A stretch of DNA of 64,000 nt from Stigmatella erecta (GTDB lineage: Bacteria > Myxococcota > Myxococcia > Myxococcales > Myxococcaceae). The notes beneath the pieces are model-generated. The model saw only the letters and a list, made by a program, of their open reading frames with translations, did not search any database and had not been told where the DNA came from. Below, piece after piece: positions 8,692 to 17,714 of this stretch. The translations under genes were made by a program, and so were the position numbers. Every line of letters starts with the position of its first letter. Within the stretch, counting starts at the first letter, position 1. The stretch spans positions 1 to 64,000 of the forward strand of contig NZ_FOIJ01000025.1 in the NCBI RefSeq assembly GCF_900111745.1, given 5' to 3'.

Positions 8692-9552
8692 ATGCGCTTC
8701 GTCCACTGCTCAGACGTCCACGTCACCGGTGATTACTTCGCCCTTCCCCTGCGGCGGCTCGGGTGGCGGCGGTGGCTGGCGCTGGCGGAGCTGACGGTGG
8801 GAGGCCGGGCCCGCGCCTACCGCCACGCACCGGAGACGCTCGCCCGCATCGCCCAGGAGGCGCGTGAGCACGCCGCGGATCATTTCATCCTCTCGGGGGA
8901 CCTGACCGCGTATGCGCTCGACAGCGAGTTCCAGGGCGCCCGCGAGGCGCTCGGGGCGTGGGCCGAGGACCGGCGGCGCTGCACCGTCATCCCCGGCAAC
9001 CACGACGTCTTCACGCCCGGAAGCCACCGGAGCCGCCGCTTCGAGCGCCACTTCGGCCACCTGCTGGAGAGTGACTTGCCCGAGCATCGCCGCGAGGGCG
9101 CCTTCCCCTTCGTCCGGTTGGTCGGGGAGGAGGCCGCGGTGGTGGGGCTGCTCTCGGCCCGGGTCCCCTTCGTGCCGGGCATGGCCCAGGGCCGGGTGGG
9201 GCCCGCGCAGCTCGAGGGGCTCGCGGCGGTGGTGAAGGATCCCCGGCTGACGGGCCGGGCCGTGCTCGTGGTGGTCCACCACGCCCCCCTCACGCGCGGG
9301 GGCCGGGCCGACCATCGGTTTCATGGGCTGCGGGACGCGGAGGCGCTGTGCCGGCTCCTGCCGGGGCCCCGGTACGCCATCCTGCACGGGCACATTCACC
9401 ACCGCTATCACCACGTGGCCACGGCCGGGCGGCCGCACCTGTTCGGCGCGGGCTCCTCCACCCTCGCGGGCCGCGAGGGCTACTGGGTCATCGACGTGGC
9501 CAACGGACAGGTACAGGGGGGGCGGATGCACACGCCGGGCACTCAGGCCTGA
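8692..9552 (+). CDS. Calcineurin-like metallophosphoesterase
   Basis: The 286-residue protein shows all the ordered metal motifs of the family: DVH near residue 9, SGDLT near 69, PGNHDVF near 101, VVHHAP near 190 and GHIHHR near 234. These ligands bind two metal ions and hydrolyse phosphomono- or diester bonds. No signal peptide is visible, so it is cytoplasmic. Cyclic-nucleotide phosphodiesterase (CpdA-like) activity is possible, but the substrate is unknown. Its 3' end overlaps the convergent hypothetical gene by 10 bases. Confidence 0.82.
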   Translation: MRFVHCSDVHVTGDYFALPLRRLGWRRWLALAELTVGGRARAYRHAPETLARIAQEAREHAADHFILSGDLTAYALDSEFQGAREALGAWAEDRRRCTVIPGNHDVFTPGSHRSRRFERHFGHLLESDLPEHRREGAFPFVRLVGEEAAVVGLLSARVPFVPGMAQGRVGPAQLEGLAAVVKDPRLTGRAVLVVVHHAPLTRGGRADHRFHGLRDAEALCRLLPGPRYAILHGHIHHRYHHVATAGRPHLFGAGSSTLAGREGYWVIDVANGQVQGGRMHTPGTQA

Positions 9553-9926
9553 AGGTGGGCCCCGGTGTAGCGGCGCACGAAGTGAATCCAGCGGCGCTCG
9601 TCCACCTCCACCTGCCACTCGGAGTTGGGCGTCAGCGGCATGCGCGTGCGCAGGAAGGTCTCCAGGTGGTCGGCCGCCTTCACGGGCGTCAGCCCCGGGG
9701 CGCGGAATGCGACGCGCAGGGAGACATCCAGCGTGGCCGACACATCCACGCAGGCGCAGATGCGCAGCGGCCCCACCCGGCGCTGGTAGAGCGCGTTCTG
9801 GACGGCCCGCGCGGAGGGGTCCTCCGCCTGCCGTTCGAGGGGTAGCCAGTTGTCTGGTGCCAGGACGAAGCCGAGCAAATCACCGCTCGCTTCTTCCACC
9901 GTCAAGTTCTCATGGATGGCCAGCAT
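9543..9926 (-). CDS. Conserved hypothetical protein, 127 residues
   Basis: No known domain was recognised. The start at ATG 9926 is preceded by an excellent GGAGGAGGTGGGG ribosome site, which argues for a real gene and against the longer frame. The product is soluble, with a Trp-rich start (LAPDNWLPLER), two adjacent cysteines (RICACVD) and a C-terminal SEWQVEVDERRWIHFVRRY segment. It overlaps the metallophosphoesterase 3' end by 10 bases. Upstream, 9927-10117 is non-coding with no obvious structure. Confidence 0.6.
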   Translation of the reverse strand: MLAIHENLTVEEASGDLLGFVLAPDNWLPLERQAEDPSARAVQNALYQRRVGPLRICACVDVSATLDVSLRVAFRAPGLTPVKAADHLETFLRTRMPLTPNSEWQVEVDERRWIHFVRRYTGAHLQA

Positions 9927-10117
9927 CGCCCCACCTCCTCCGCTGTTGCCACGCGAAGAATGTGCCCACGTGCCAAGTCCATGCAAGAGGCCAGAAAGCA
10001 CTTTGATCGGGGCTGTCGAACAAAGCTCCCGGCGGGAAGGAGGAGGTGCGCCCGGCTTCCGCTACCACTGAACACCGCCCTGGTTCCGAGGGGATGTGGG
10101 CGGGCGTAAGCGGTATG

Positions 10118-11200
<1,083 letters not shown>

Positions 11201-11348
11201 GGCGCCGCCGAGCGATACCACACCGGCGGGCCAGAAGGGCATGGGGGCAGACGAGCGGCCGTCCCCCGGCCGTCCCCAAAGCAGGCGTCCAAGGGAAGCG
11301 TGAGAGGGGCAAGCTGCCAGGAAAGGGGGGCATGGCCATGTCTCAGGA

Positions 11349-12836
11349 ATGGGTTTGGCCATCGAACGCGAGGAGTTCAGCCCCGAGGACCACCAGCGCT
11401 TCGCCCGGCGGCTGTCCGAATGTCTGGAGGCGCTGCGCACGGTGCTCCGCCGTCCGGGCTTTGGCGAAGGGCCCCGCACCCTCGGGGCCGAACTGGAGAT
11501 GTTCCTGGTGGACGGGGCGGGCTTTCCGTTGCCCGTGAACCAGCAGGTGCTGGGCAGCACGGAAGACCCCCGGGTGACGCTGGAGATCAACCGCTACAAC
11601 ATCGAGTGCAACCTGCGGCCCACGGCCCTGGCGGGGCGGCCCTTCACGGCGCTGCGCGCGGAGTTCGAGGATGCCGTCGCCGAGGTGCGCCGGGCGGCCG
11701 CCATCCAGGGCGCGCGCGTGGCGGTGACGGGCATCCTGCCCACCCTGCGGGAGGCGGACTTCGGTGGCTCGGCACTGACGGACAAGCCCCGCTACCGCGC
11801 CCTGTCGGCGGCCCTGCGCCGCCGCAAGGAGGCGCCCTTCAAGGTGTCCATCTCGGGCGAGGAGTCCCTGACGCTCACCTGGGATGACGTGACGCTGGAG
11901 GGCGCGAACACCTCGCTGCAATTCCACCTGCGGGTAGCGCCCGCGGAGTTCGCGTGCATGTACAACGCGGCGCAGCTGGCGACGGGGCCCGTGCTGGCGG
12001 TGTCCGCCAACTCCCCCCACTTCCTGGGCCGCAAGCTGTGGGACGAGACGCGGGTGGCGCTCTTCCGGCAGGCCCTGGATGACCGGGGGGAGCCCCAGGG
12101 CCGCGAGTTCGCCTCGCATGCCCGGGTGACGTTCGGCCACGGCTGGGCGCGCGAGGGCCTCTTCGAGCTGTTCGCGGAGTCGGTGGCGCTGCATGCGCCC
12201 CTGCTGCCCGTGCTGGGGCCTCAGTCCCCGCTGGAGAGCGTGGCGCGGGGGCAGGTGCCAGGGCTGGACGAGCTGCGGCTGCACCATGGGACGGTGTGGA
12301 ACTGGAACCGCGCCATTTACGATCCTCACGACGGCGGGCACCTGCGCATCGAGTTCCGCGCGCTGCCCGCGGGCCCCTCGGTGGTGGACATGGTGGCCAA
12401 CGGCGCGCTGCTGCTGGGGCTGACGCTGGGGCTGGCCGGCGAGATGGAGCGCCTCTTGCCCGCGATGCCCTTCACCCACGCGCGAGGCAACTTCCTCCGG
12501 GCGGCGAAGCAGGGCATGGACGCGGTGATGCTGTGGCCCACGGACCAGGTGCCCTCGCCCCAGCCGGTTCCGGTGGTGGAGCTGGTGCGGCAGCTGCTGC
12601 CGGTGGCCCGCAAGGGCTTGGTGGGGGCGGGCGTAGAGGAGGCGGAGGCGGACGCGATGCTCGCCCTCATCGAGGCCCGCCTGGAGGCGCGCATCACCGG
12701 GGCAGGCTGGCAGCGCCGGACGCTGGCCCGGCTGGAAGCGCAGATGCCCCGCGCGGATGCGATGGCGGCGATGCTGGAGCGCTACCTCCAGCACGCCGCC
12801 TCGGGCCGCCCCGTCCACGAGTGGCCCCTGGACTGA
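11349..12836 (+). CDS. Glutamate-cysteine ligase family (GCS2) carboxylate-amine ligase
   Basis: The 495-residue protein carries GCS2-type ATP-grasp-like features: TLGAELEMFLVD near residue 45, EINRYNIECNL near 80, and the HLRIEFRALPAG stretch near 335 containing the metal- and substrate-binding Arg/Glu. The family forms gamma-glutamyl amide bonds with ATP (EgtA, YbdK, plant-type GshA). The exact amine substrate cannot be told. There is no glutathione synthetase or ergothioneine gene nearby, so the pathway is open. The gene faces the LPMO gene with only 7 bases between the stops. Confidence 0.75.
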   Translation: MGLAIEREEFSPEDHQRFARRLSECLEALRTVLRRPGFGEGPRTLGAELEMFLVDGAGFPLPVNQQVLGSTEDPRVTLEINRYNIECNLRPTALAGRPFTALRAEFEDAVAEVRRAAAIQGARVAVTGILPTLREADFGGSALTDKPRYRALSAALRRRKEAPFKVSISGEESLTLTWDDVTLEGANTSLQFHLRVAPAEFACMYNAAQLATGPVLAVSANSPHFLGRKLWDETRVALFRQALDDRGEPQGREFASHARVTFGHGWAREGLFELFAESVALHAPLLPVLGPQSPLESVARGQVPGLDELRLHHGTVWNWNRAIYDPHDGGHLRIEFRALPAGPSVVDMVANGALLLGLTLGLAGEMERLLPAMPFTHARGNFLRAAKQGMDAVMLWPTDQVPSPQPVPVVELVRQLLPVARKGLVGAGVEEAEADAMLALIEARLEARITGAGWQRRTLARLEAQMPRADAMAAMLERYLQHAASGRPVHEWPLD

Positions 12837-12843
12837 GGCCCGG

Positions 12844-13866
12844 TCAGTGGCAGCCCGTGCCGTCATCGGGCGGCGCGGGCGGAGGCAGGGACCGGCTGCC
12901 TGCCGGCTCATCCACGTCGAGCTGGAAGGACAACCCTGTCTGCTGGGCGTAGACCCTGTTGCCTTGGCGGCGCTCCACGGGGGGCACCTCGCCAGAGGCC
13001 TGGAGGACGCCTACCTTCACCTGGCTGGAGGCCGCATTGACCTTCTGTGCCAGGAGCAGGAGCCAGGTGGCGGCCGGGGTGGCGTTTTCCAGCTGGAGCG
13101 AGTGGGACTCGAGGTCCTTGCCCGTCTTGTCGAAGAGGCGGAAGGTGACCTGGCTCTGGGCGGGCAGATCCGCCCGCGCCAGCACCTGCCCCAGCTCTCT
13201 CCAGCGGGTGGAGGTGGCCGCCGCCGGGGCCTCCGGGAAGCTCACGTCGCTGCACGAGTAGAAGGCCTCGGTGCTGTCGGAGCGCTGCCAGATGGCGTAG
13301 ATGACATGCGCGCCGTGCTTGCCCTGGGGCAAGGGACAGAGCATGTGGTAGCGGTGGTCGGTATCCGTGAGGCCCGTCGCGGTACAGAACGGCGTGTCCT
13401 CCAGGTCTGACCACTTCAGCGGCTTGGACGGATCATACCCCTCGCGCGTGACGAACAGCTGCAGCGTCTTCGTGGCGTGCAGGGCCGTGGCGTGAAACAC
13501 GAACTCGAACTGGCCCTCCGCGTCCGGCAGCAGGAGCGTGCTGTCCCAGTCCGTGCGCGTCAGGTCCAGCCCCCGGTGGCTGGAGTTGCCACCGCTGCAC
13601 AGCTGCCCATCGGGGATGAACTTGCGGTGATTGTCATTGGCCTTGGTCTGCCGGATGGCGTTCCACTCGTAGAGCTGGGGCTTGCCGCTGTGGGCAATCA
13701 AGGCCTTGCACGCGGGGGAGGTGGGAAACTCGGGGTTTCCCTTGTAGCAATTGTAGACGCGGCTGATGGGGACCTCCATCGAGCCGTGCGCAAGCGCCTG
13801 GGACGCGAGCAGGGAACCCAGCAACAGGAAGAAAGGCTTCAGCTGATTTTGGAGAGAGATTGTCAT
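12844..13866 (-). CDS. Secreted lytic polysaccharide monooxygenase (AA10), GbpA-like
   Basis: The 340-residue protein has a Sec signal of 26 residues (cleavage after SQALA). This exposes His27, the N-terminal histidine that must form the copper 'histidine brace'. The second ligand is H130 in ALHATK, matching the APHATK signature of CBP21/GbpA-type chitin-active enzymes. Cysteine pairs occur in the catalytic domain (to about residue 215). Residues ~225-325 (GQVLARADLPAQSQVTFRLF) resemble the second domain of GbpA. The product would oxidatively cleave chitin or cellulose; chitin is the more likely substrate. No chitinase is adjacent. Confidence 0.9.
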   Translation of the reverse strand: MTISLQNQLKPFFLLLGSLLASQALAHGSMEVPISRVYNCYKGNPEFPTSPACKALIAHSGKPQLYEWNAIRQTKANDNHRKFIPDGQLCSGGNSSHRGLDLTRTDWDSTLLLPDAEGQFEFVFHATALHATKTLQLFVTREGYDPSKPLKWSDLEDTPFCTATGLTDTDHRYHMLCPLPQGKHGAHVIYAIWQRSDSTEAFYSCSDVSFPEAPAAATSTRWRELGQVLARADLPAQSQVTFRLFDKTGKDLESHSLQLENATPAATWLLLLAQKVNAASSQVKVGVLQASGEVPPVERRQGNRVYAQQTGLSFQLDVDEPAGSRSLPPPAPPDDGTGCH

Positions 13867-14012
13867 TTGGAGTGCGGTGTGTGTGTGCGGCTACCGTCAC
13901 TCCAGGGTTCTCACCGTCAGGCCCCCCCGCAATCAGACCGCCGGCCCTTGCGGCCCTGGGCGCTGGCAAGGTCCCGCGGTCCGATGCGCGTGGGCTCCCG
14001 TCCGTCTGGGCG

Positions 14013-14032
14013 GGCGGCCCCGGGGGGCCGCC
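14013..14032. terminator. Perfect inverted repeat downstream of the cyclophilin gene
   Basis: Nine-base arms GGCGGCCCC and GGGGCCGCC are separated by two bases. They lie 27 bases beyond the cyclophilin stop on the minus strand and before the LPMO start. A terminator role is inferred; no T-run follows on the minus strand. Confidence 0.4.
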
Positions 14033-14058
14033 TCTTTCCAACGGGGCCCCGGGAACGG

Positions 14059-14577
14059 CTAGAGCTGGCCGCTGTCCGCGATGGTGATGGTGCCGCGGGT
14101 CTGGCCCCCGGGGGTGCCGAGCGATTCGATCTTCTTCACCACGTCCATGCCCTCGACGACCTCGCCGAAGACGACGTGCTTGTCGTCGAGCCACGAGGTG
14201 ACGACGGTGGTGATGAAGAACTGCGAGCCATTGGTGTTGGGGCCGGCGTTGGCCATGGAGAGCAGGCCCGGGCGCGTGTGGCGGTTGGTGAAGTTCTCGT
14301 CCTTGAACTTCTCACCGTAGATGGACTCGCCGCCGGTGCCGTTGCCCTTGGTGAAGTCGCCGCCCTGGAGCATGAAGTTGGGGATGACGCGGTGGAAGGA
14401 CGAGCCCTTGTAGTGCAGCGGCTTGCCCTGCTTCCCAACGCCCTTCTCACCGGTGCACAGCGCCCGGAAGTTCTCGGCCGTCTTGGGGGTGTTCGTGGTG
14501 TCGAGCGAGAAGACGATGCGGCCCGCGGGGGCGCCGTCGATGGTGATGTCGAAGAAGACTTTGGTGGTGTTCGCCAT
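14059..14577 (-). CDS. Cytoplasmic cyclophilin-type peptidyl-prolyl isomerase, eukaryote-like
   Basis: The 172-residue single-domain cyclophilin contains the catalytic [15 protein letters not shown] stretch (active Arg in HRVIP). It also has SQFFIT and a Trp in the [13 protein letters not shown] loop, the position that confers cyclosporin binding in human CypA. The insert [17 protein letters not shown] is characteristic of eukaryotic CypA and absent from E. coli PpiA/PpiB. There is no signal peptide, so it is cytosolic. The ribosome site GGAGGATCCC precedes the ATG. The eukaryotic look suggests an old transfer or a retained long-loop lineage. Confidence 0.9.
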   Translation of the reverse strand: MANTTKVFFDITIDGAPAGRIVFSLDTTNTPKTAENFRALCTGEKGVGKQGKPLHYKGSSFHRVIPNFMLQGGDFTKGNGTGGESIYGEKFKDENFTNRHTRPGLLSMANAGPNTNGSQFFITTVVTSWLDDKHVVFGEVVEGMDVVKKIESLGTPGGQTRGTITIADSGQL

Positions 14578-14625
14578 GGGATCCTCCGGGATGCGGAAAG
14601 TGTCTGCGCGGACCGAGGTTCACGC

Positions 14626-14654
14626 GGACGGGCCCGGGATATCAGAGCCCGTCC
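14626..14654. other. Inverted repeat in the cyclophilin/secreted-protein divergent region
   Basis: Arms GGACGGGC and GCCCGTCC pair over 8 bp around a 13-base centre. They sit 48 bases upstream of the cyclophilin start and 110 bases upstream of the secreted-protein start. It could be an operator for either gene or a leader hairpin; nothing else supports a role. Confidence 0.3.
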
Positions 14655-14763
14655 CGGCGGGTCGAAAAAGGTGACGCTCAAGCGTACACCTCTCAATAGT
14701 GCGATAATGCGGACCACCGGGGGAAAGCCGTGGGGCTTGCCCTCGTCACACCCAGGAGACGAC

Positions 14764-15084
14764 ATGAAGACGCTGGTGATGCGTGCATCCTTCCTCGTGG
14801 CCGCCGTGATGGCCGTTGCCGTGGGACCGCTGGGCGCCGCGCAGGCCGCGGACGAGGCGCGCGAGGCCTCCGCGAACCTCTGTCTGGCCGCGCCCGCTGG
14901 GCAGACGGCCTCCTTCCAGGAGCCGGGGCGCCTGCCGGGAGTCCGGGAGGCCCAGGACTCCGGGGCCGCGCTGGGCTACTGCACGGTGGACTGTTCGCGC
15001 TGTGCGACGAGCCAGGAGTGCCGCAGCCGGGGCGCGGGCTCGTGCACGGCGATCAGTGCCTGCCGCGCGCCGTCCCAGGAGTAA
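14764..15084 (+). CDS. Small secreted cysteine-rich protein
   Basis: The 106-residue protein begins at ATG 14764 after CCAGGAGACG. It has a Sec signal (MKTLVMRASFLVAAVMAVAV, cleavage near AAQA/AD). The mature part of about 77 residues has six cysteines clustered near the C-terminus (YCTVDCSRC, then ECRS, SCT, SAC) plus one near its start. This suggests a disulfide-stabilised extracellular peptide. No family was recognised. It is convergent with the anti-sigma gene that ends 40 bases further on. Confidence 0.65.
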   Translation: MKTLVMRASFLVAAVMAVAVGPLGAAQAADEAREASANLCLAAPAGQTASFQEPGRLPGVREAQDSGAALGYCTVDCSRCATSQECRSRGAGSCTAISACRAPSQE

Positions 15085-15123
15085 GCGAGGGCCGGGAAGG
15101 GCCCAGGAGGCACCCGGGGCCCT

Positions 15124-15897
15124 TCAGGGCGCGTAGCTGCGAGAGGGCAGCCGCGCGCGCAGGAGCAGCGTCACCCCGGAGAGCAGCAGCCAGGGCGCCA
15201 CGTGGCCCAGCGCCAGGTGCGCGGCGCTGCCATCCGCGCAGTGCAGGTGCAGGACGAAGAGCCCCACGCCCGCGGCGGCCAGGCCGGCCGCCAGGGCGCG
15301 CAGCGGCTGGAAGACCGACCGGCAGAGCAGCACGAGGGCCGCCACCAGGGGCGGGACGGTCAGCACCACCTCCGTCACCATGCACCCCATGACGCCGGAG
15401 GCAAAGCTCCGCAGCCCGGCGTAGCCCGAGCCTCCCAGCACCTGGAAGAGCACCACCGCCGCGGCCCCCGCGCTGAGCACGCCCCATGCCGGGACGCGGC
15501 GCGCCGGGGCCACCGCGAGGAACGCCCCGCCGCCCACCAGCGCGAGGATGAGCAGCCCCAGCCCCACCAGGGTGGCCGGGGAGGCGGTGTTGTTCACCAG
15601 CCCGTTGCGGCCCAGGAAGAACAGGCCCCCCGCCATGACGGCGGTGAAGACCGCCAGCAACACCAGCAGCTCGCGCCACCAGGGGGTGGCCTGGGGGTGG
15701 GCGGCCAGCTCCTGGAGGGCGGCCTGGGGGCTCGAGGGGGCCGGGGGCCCGGCCGGGGGCGTCCGGGACAGGGGCTCGAGCGCCCCGAAGCCCTCGAGGA
15801 GGGCGCGGCAGTCCTCGCACGTGGCCGCATGCGAGGCCAGCTCCGGTGGCAGGGGCCCGCCCAGGGCATCCATCACACGCGTGCACTCGGGCTTCAT
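15124..15897 (-). CDS. Membrane anti-sigma factor, zinc-finger plus NrsF/DUF1109-like domain
   Basis: The protein of 257 residues has an N-terminal anti-sigma zinc motif, SHAATCEDC (HxxxCxxC), near residue 22 and then a Pro-rich linker. About six hydrophobic spans follow, resembling the DUF1109/NrsF anti-sigma membrane domain (LLVLLAVFTAVMAGGLFFL, VGLGLLILALVGG and others). Its ATG overlaps the sigma-factor stop in ATGA at 15894-15897. That coupling is the standard layout for a sigma factor and its membrane-bound inhibitor. The signal that releases the sigma factor is unknown. Confidence 0.8.
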   Translation of the reverse strand: MKPECTRVMDALGGPLPPELASHAATCEDCRALLEGFGALEPLSRTPPAGPPAPSSPQAALQELAAHPQATPWWRELLVLLAVFTAVMAGGLFFLGRNGLVNNTASPATLVGLGLLILALVGGGAFLAVAPARRVPAWGVLSAGAAAVVLFQVLGGSGYAGLRSFASGVMGCMVTEVVLTVPPLVAALVLLCRSVFQPLRALAAGLAAAGVGLFVLHLHCADGSAAHLALGHVAPWLLLSGVTLLLRARLPSRSYAP

Positions 15898-16511
15898 TCC
15901 TTCATCTCCTGTCGCTGGCGGGCCAGCAGCTCCCGGAGCCGGGCATACCCCCGGTGGGCGCGCACCTTCACCGCGGTTTCCGTCAGCCCCAGGGCCTCGG
16001 CGATCTCCGCGAAGCTCATTCCCTCGAAGCGGTGCATGACAATGGGGATGCGCTGGCCTTCCGGCAGTTGTTCCAGGGCGCGCTGCACGGTGCGCTCCAG
16101 GCCCGTGTCGCGCGAGACGGCCCTGTCATCGGCGGCATGGAGGGGCAGCTCCCCCTGCTCGGTGAGCTCTTCGGGCCGCTGGTTGCGCCGCTGCTGGTCC
16201 CGGGCCGCGTTGGTGGCGATGGCGTACAGCCAGGGCTTCAGGCGGGCGCCCGGAAGGAAGCGCCCCCGGGCGCGCACCAGGGACAGAAAGGTAAGCTGGA
16301 CCAGGTCCTCGGCCGCGGCCCGGTTGCCCGTGAGCCGGGTGAGGTAGCCTTGGATGGGCCGGGCGTAGCGCTGGAAGATCGCGTTGAAGGCTGCGGCGTC
16401 TCCCTGGCAGAACCGGGCCATCAGCAGCTCATCGGACGCCTCGCCGCCTGGAGCGTCTGTCCAGGAGGTTTCCAGGGAGGGAAGGGCGGTCTGGGGCTTG
16501 AGCGGTGCCAA
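15894..16511 (-). CDS. ECF-type RNA polymerase sigma factor
   Basis: The 205-residue protein has region 2 (ELLMARFCQGDAAAFNAIFQRY, then AEDLVQLTFLSLVRAR and LYAIATNAARD) and region 4 with the helix-turn-helix FAEIAEALGLTETAVKVRAHRG. It lacks regions 1 and 3, as ECF factors do. The N-terminal 25 residues are an unusual Pro/Thr-rich extension. It is co-transcribed with the membrane anti-sigma factor immediately downstream. Targets are unknown; ECF factors usually also control their own operon. Confidence 0.92.
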   Translation of the reverse strand: MAPLKPQTALPSLETSWTDAPGGEASDELLMARFCQGDAAAFNAIFQRYARPIQGYLTRLTGNRAAAEDLVQLTFLSLVRARGRFLPGARLKPWLYAIATNAARDQQRRNQRPEELTEQGELPLHAADDRAVSRDTGLERTVQRALEQLPEGQRIPIVMHRFEGMSFAEIAEALGLTETAVKVRAHRGYARLRELLARQRQEMKE

Positions 16512-16703
16512 GGGCGCCGGCAGTCTAAACCGATTCAGGCTTGCGCGCCTTTCAGGCCTCGGCTAACTCCTGGGACAGGTGCTGAGGGGCGCCTGGACCC
16601 GAAAAAGACGACGTCACCCTTGCCGTGCCCGCTGTCCGGTGTGTTCGCGATGAACTCCTTCCAGGGCCCCCATCGGGTGAGGGCCGCCAACGAGGGACCC
16701 GTC

Positions 16704-17270
16704 ATGGGAATTCATCCGCGTGCTGCCGCCCCCTTGTCCCTGCGTGAGTGCAAGGTCCGGGCTTCGTTCCTGCTCAAGGACCTGCTCGCCGCAGGAACCG
16801 TCCGCCCGTCCCGGGCCGCTGAGCGGCTCCGGGTGCTCCCAGCCTTCGCCGCGTTGACGCCCGCGGAGGTGCTCAGCCGCCGGGAGGCCGTGCGCCGCAA
16901 GCATGCGCTGGCCGTCATCGCCCACGAGCAGGGCCACGCCTCCTGGGTGGAGTTGAAGCAGGCCCTGGGCGAGGAGGAGGCGCCGGCGCTCGACACCGAG
17001 GCCTTCTTCCGCAAGAACCGGGGGGCCTTCCTCAACCGGTGGTTCCGTACCTATCCGGAGGCGCTCGCCTCGCTCCAGGCGCGGGGGGGCTACCTCTTCC
17101 CGTTCCGCGAGCAGTTCTTCCTCTGCGAGGCGGAGTTCCTTCGCGCCCTGGGCGTGGACCCCGCGGACCCCGACTGGGCGCGGATGGGGTTCAACTGGGT
17201 GGCGCCGCGGGAGCCCTCCGCCCAGCAGCGGCTCCTGCAGAAGCTCGCCGCGCTCGGTTACGTGGGCTGA
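16704..17270 (+). CDS. Hypothetical protein with a C-terminal conserved Trp/Phe-rich domain
   Basis: About 188 residues starting at ATG 16704, preceded by GAGGGA; ATG at 16650 would add 18 residues. The segment LRALP-like LRVLPAFAALTPAEVLSR followed by HALAVIAHEQGHASWVELK resembles the leader found in some ankyrin-associated proteins. A C-terminal part rich in aromatic residues follows (NRWFRTYPEALASLQ, YLFPFREQFF, GFNWVAP). No function is assigned. It is 38 bases upstream of the GIY-YIG-like gene and may be co-transcribed. The 190 bases before it hold no gene. Confidence 0.55.
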   Translation: MGIHPRAAAPLSLRECKVRASFLLKDLLAAGTVRPSRAAERLRVLPAFAALTPAEVLSRREAVRRKHALAVIAHEQGHASWVELKQALGEEEAPALDTEAFFRKNRGAFLNRWFRTYPEALASLQARGGYLFPFREQFFLCEAEFLRALGVDPADPDWARMGFNWVAPREPSAQQRLLQKLAALGYVG

Positions 17271-17308
17271 CCGGTTCCCGTTCTCTTCCCCTCACCCGAA
17301 AGACACGC

Positions 17309-17704
17309 ATGTCCTCGAATGATTCCCCCCCGCCGCAGGGTGGCAGGTCGCGGCGTTCCGAGCTGAAGCAGGCCTACAAGGAGAAGCCCCCGCCCATGGG
17401 GGTGTTCGCGGTGCGCAACCTCACCAATGGGAAGGTGCTGGTGGGCTCGAGCCTCAACCTGCCCGGGGCCCTCAACCGCATTCGCTTCGAGCTGACCACG
17501 GGCATCCACCGCCTGTACCCCGCCCTGCAGGAGGACTGGGCCCGCCATGGCGCGGACCACTTCTCCTTCGAGACGCTCGACGTGCTGGCGCCCCCGGAGG
17601 AGCCGGGCGTGGATCCGAAGGAGGAGCTGCGGGTGCTGGAGGCGCTCTGGCTCGAGCGCCTCCGGCCCTATGGGGAGGCGGGCTACAACGCCTCTCCCGG
17701 CTGA
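17309..17704 (+). CDS. GIY-YIG-like protein with degenerate catalytic motif
   Basis: The 131-residue protein carries MGVFAVRNLTNGKVLVGSS near residue 30. This aligns with the GIY...YIG start of the GIY-YIG nuclease fold, but Tyr is Phe in the first element and Tyr-Ile is Leu-Val in the second. A conserved Arg (NRIRFEL) and a late Glu (EALWLERL) are present, and the protein ends YNASPG, as many single-domain members do. The changed tyrosines suggest reduced or lost nuclease activity. It is convergent with the next gene, 10 bases apart. Confidence 0.65.
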   Translation: MSSNDSPPPQGGRSRRSELKQAYKEKPPPMGVFAVRNLTNGKVLVGSSLNLPGALNRIRFELTTGIHRLYPALQEDWARHGADHFSFETLDVLAPPEEPGVDPKEELRVLEALWLERLRPYGEAGYNASPG

Positions 17705-17714
17705 GGCGGAGCGC

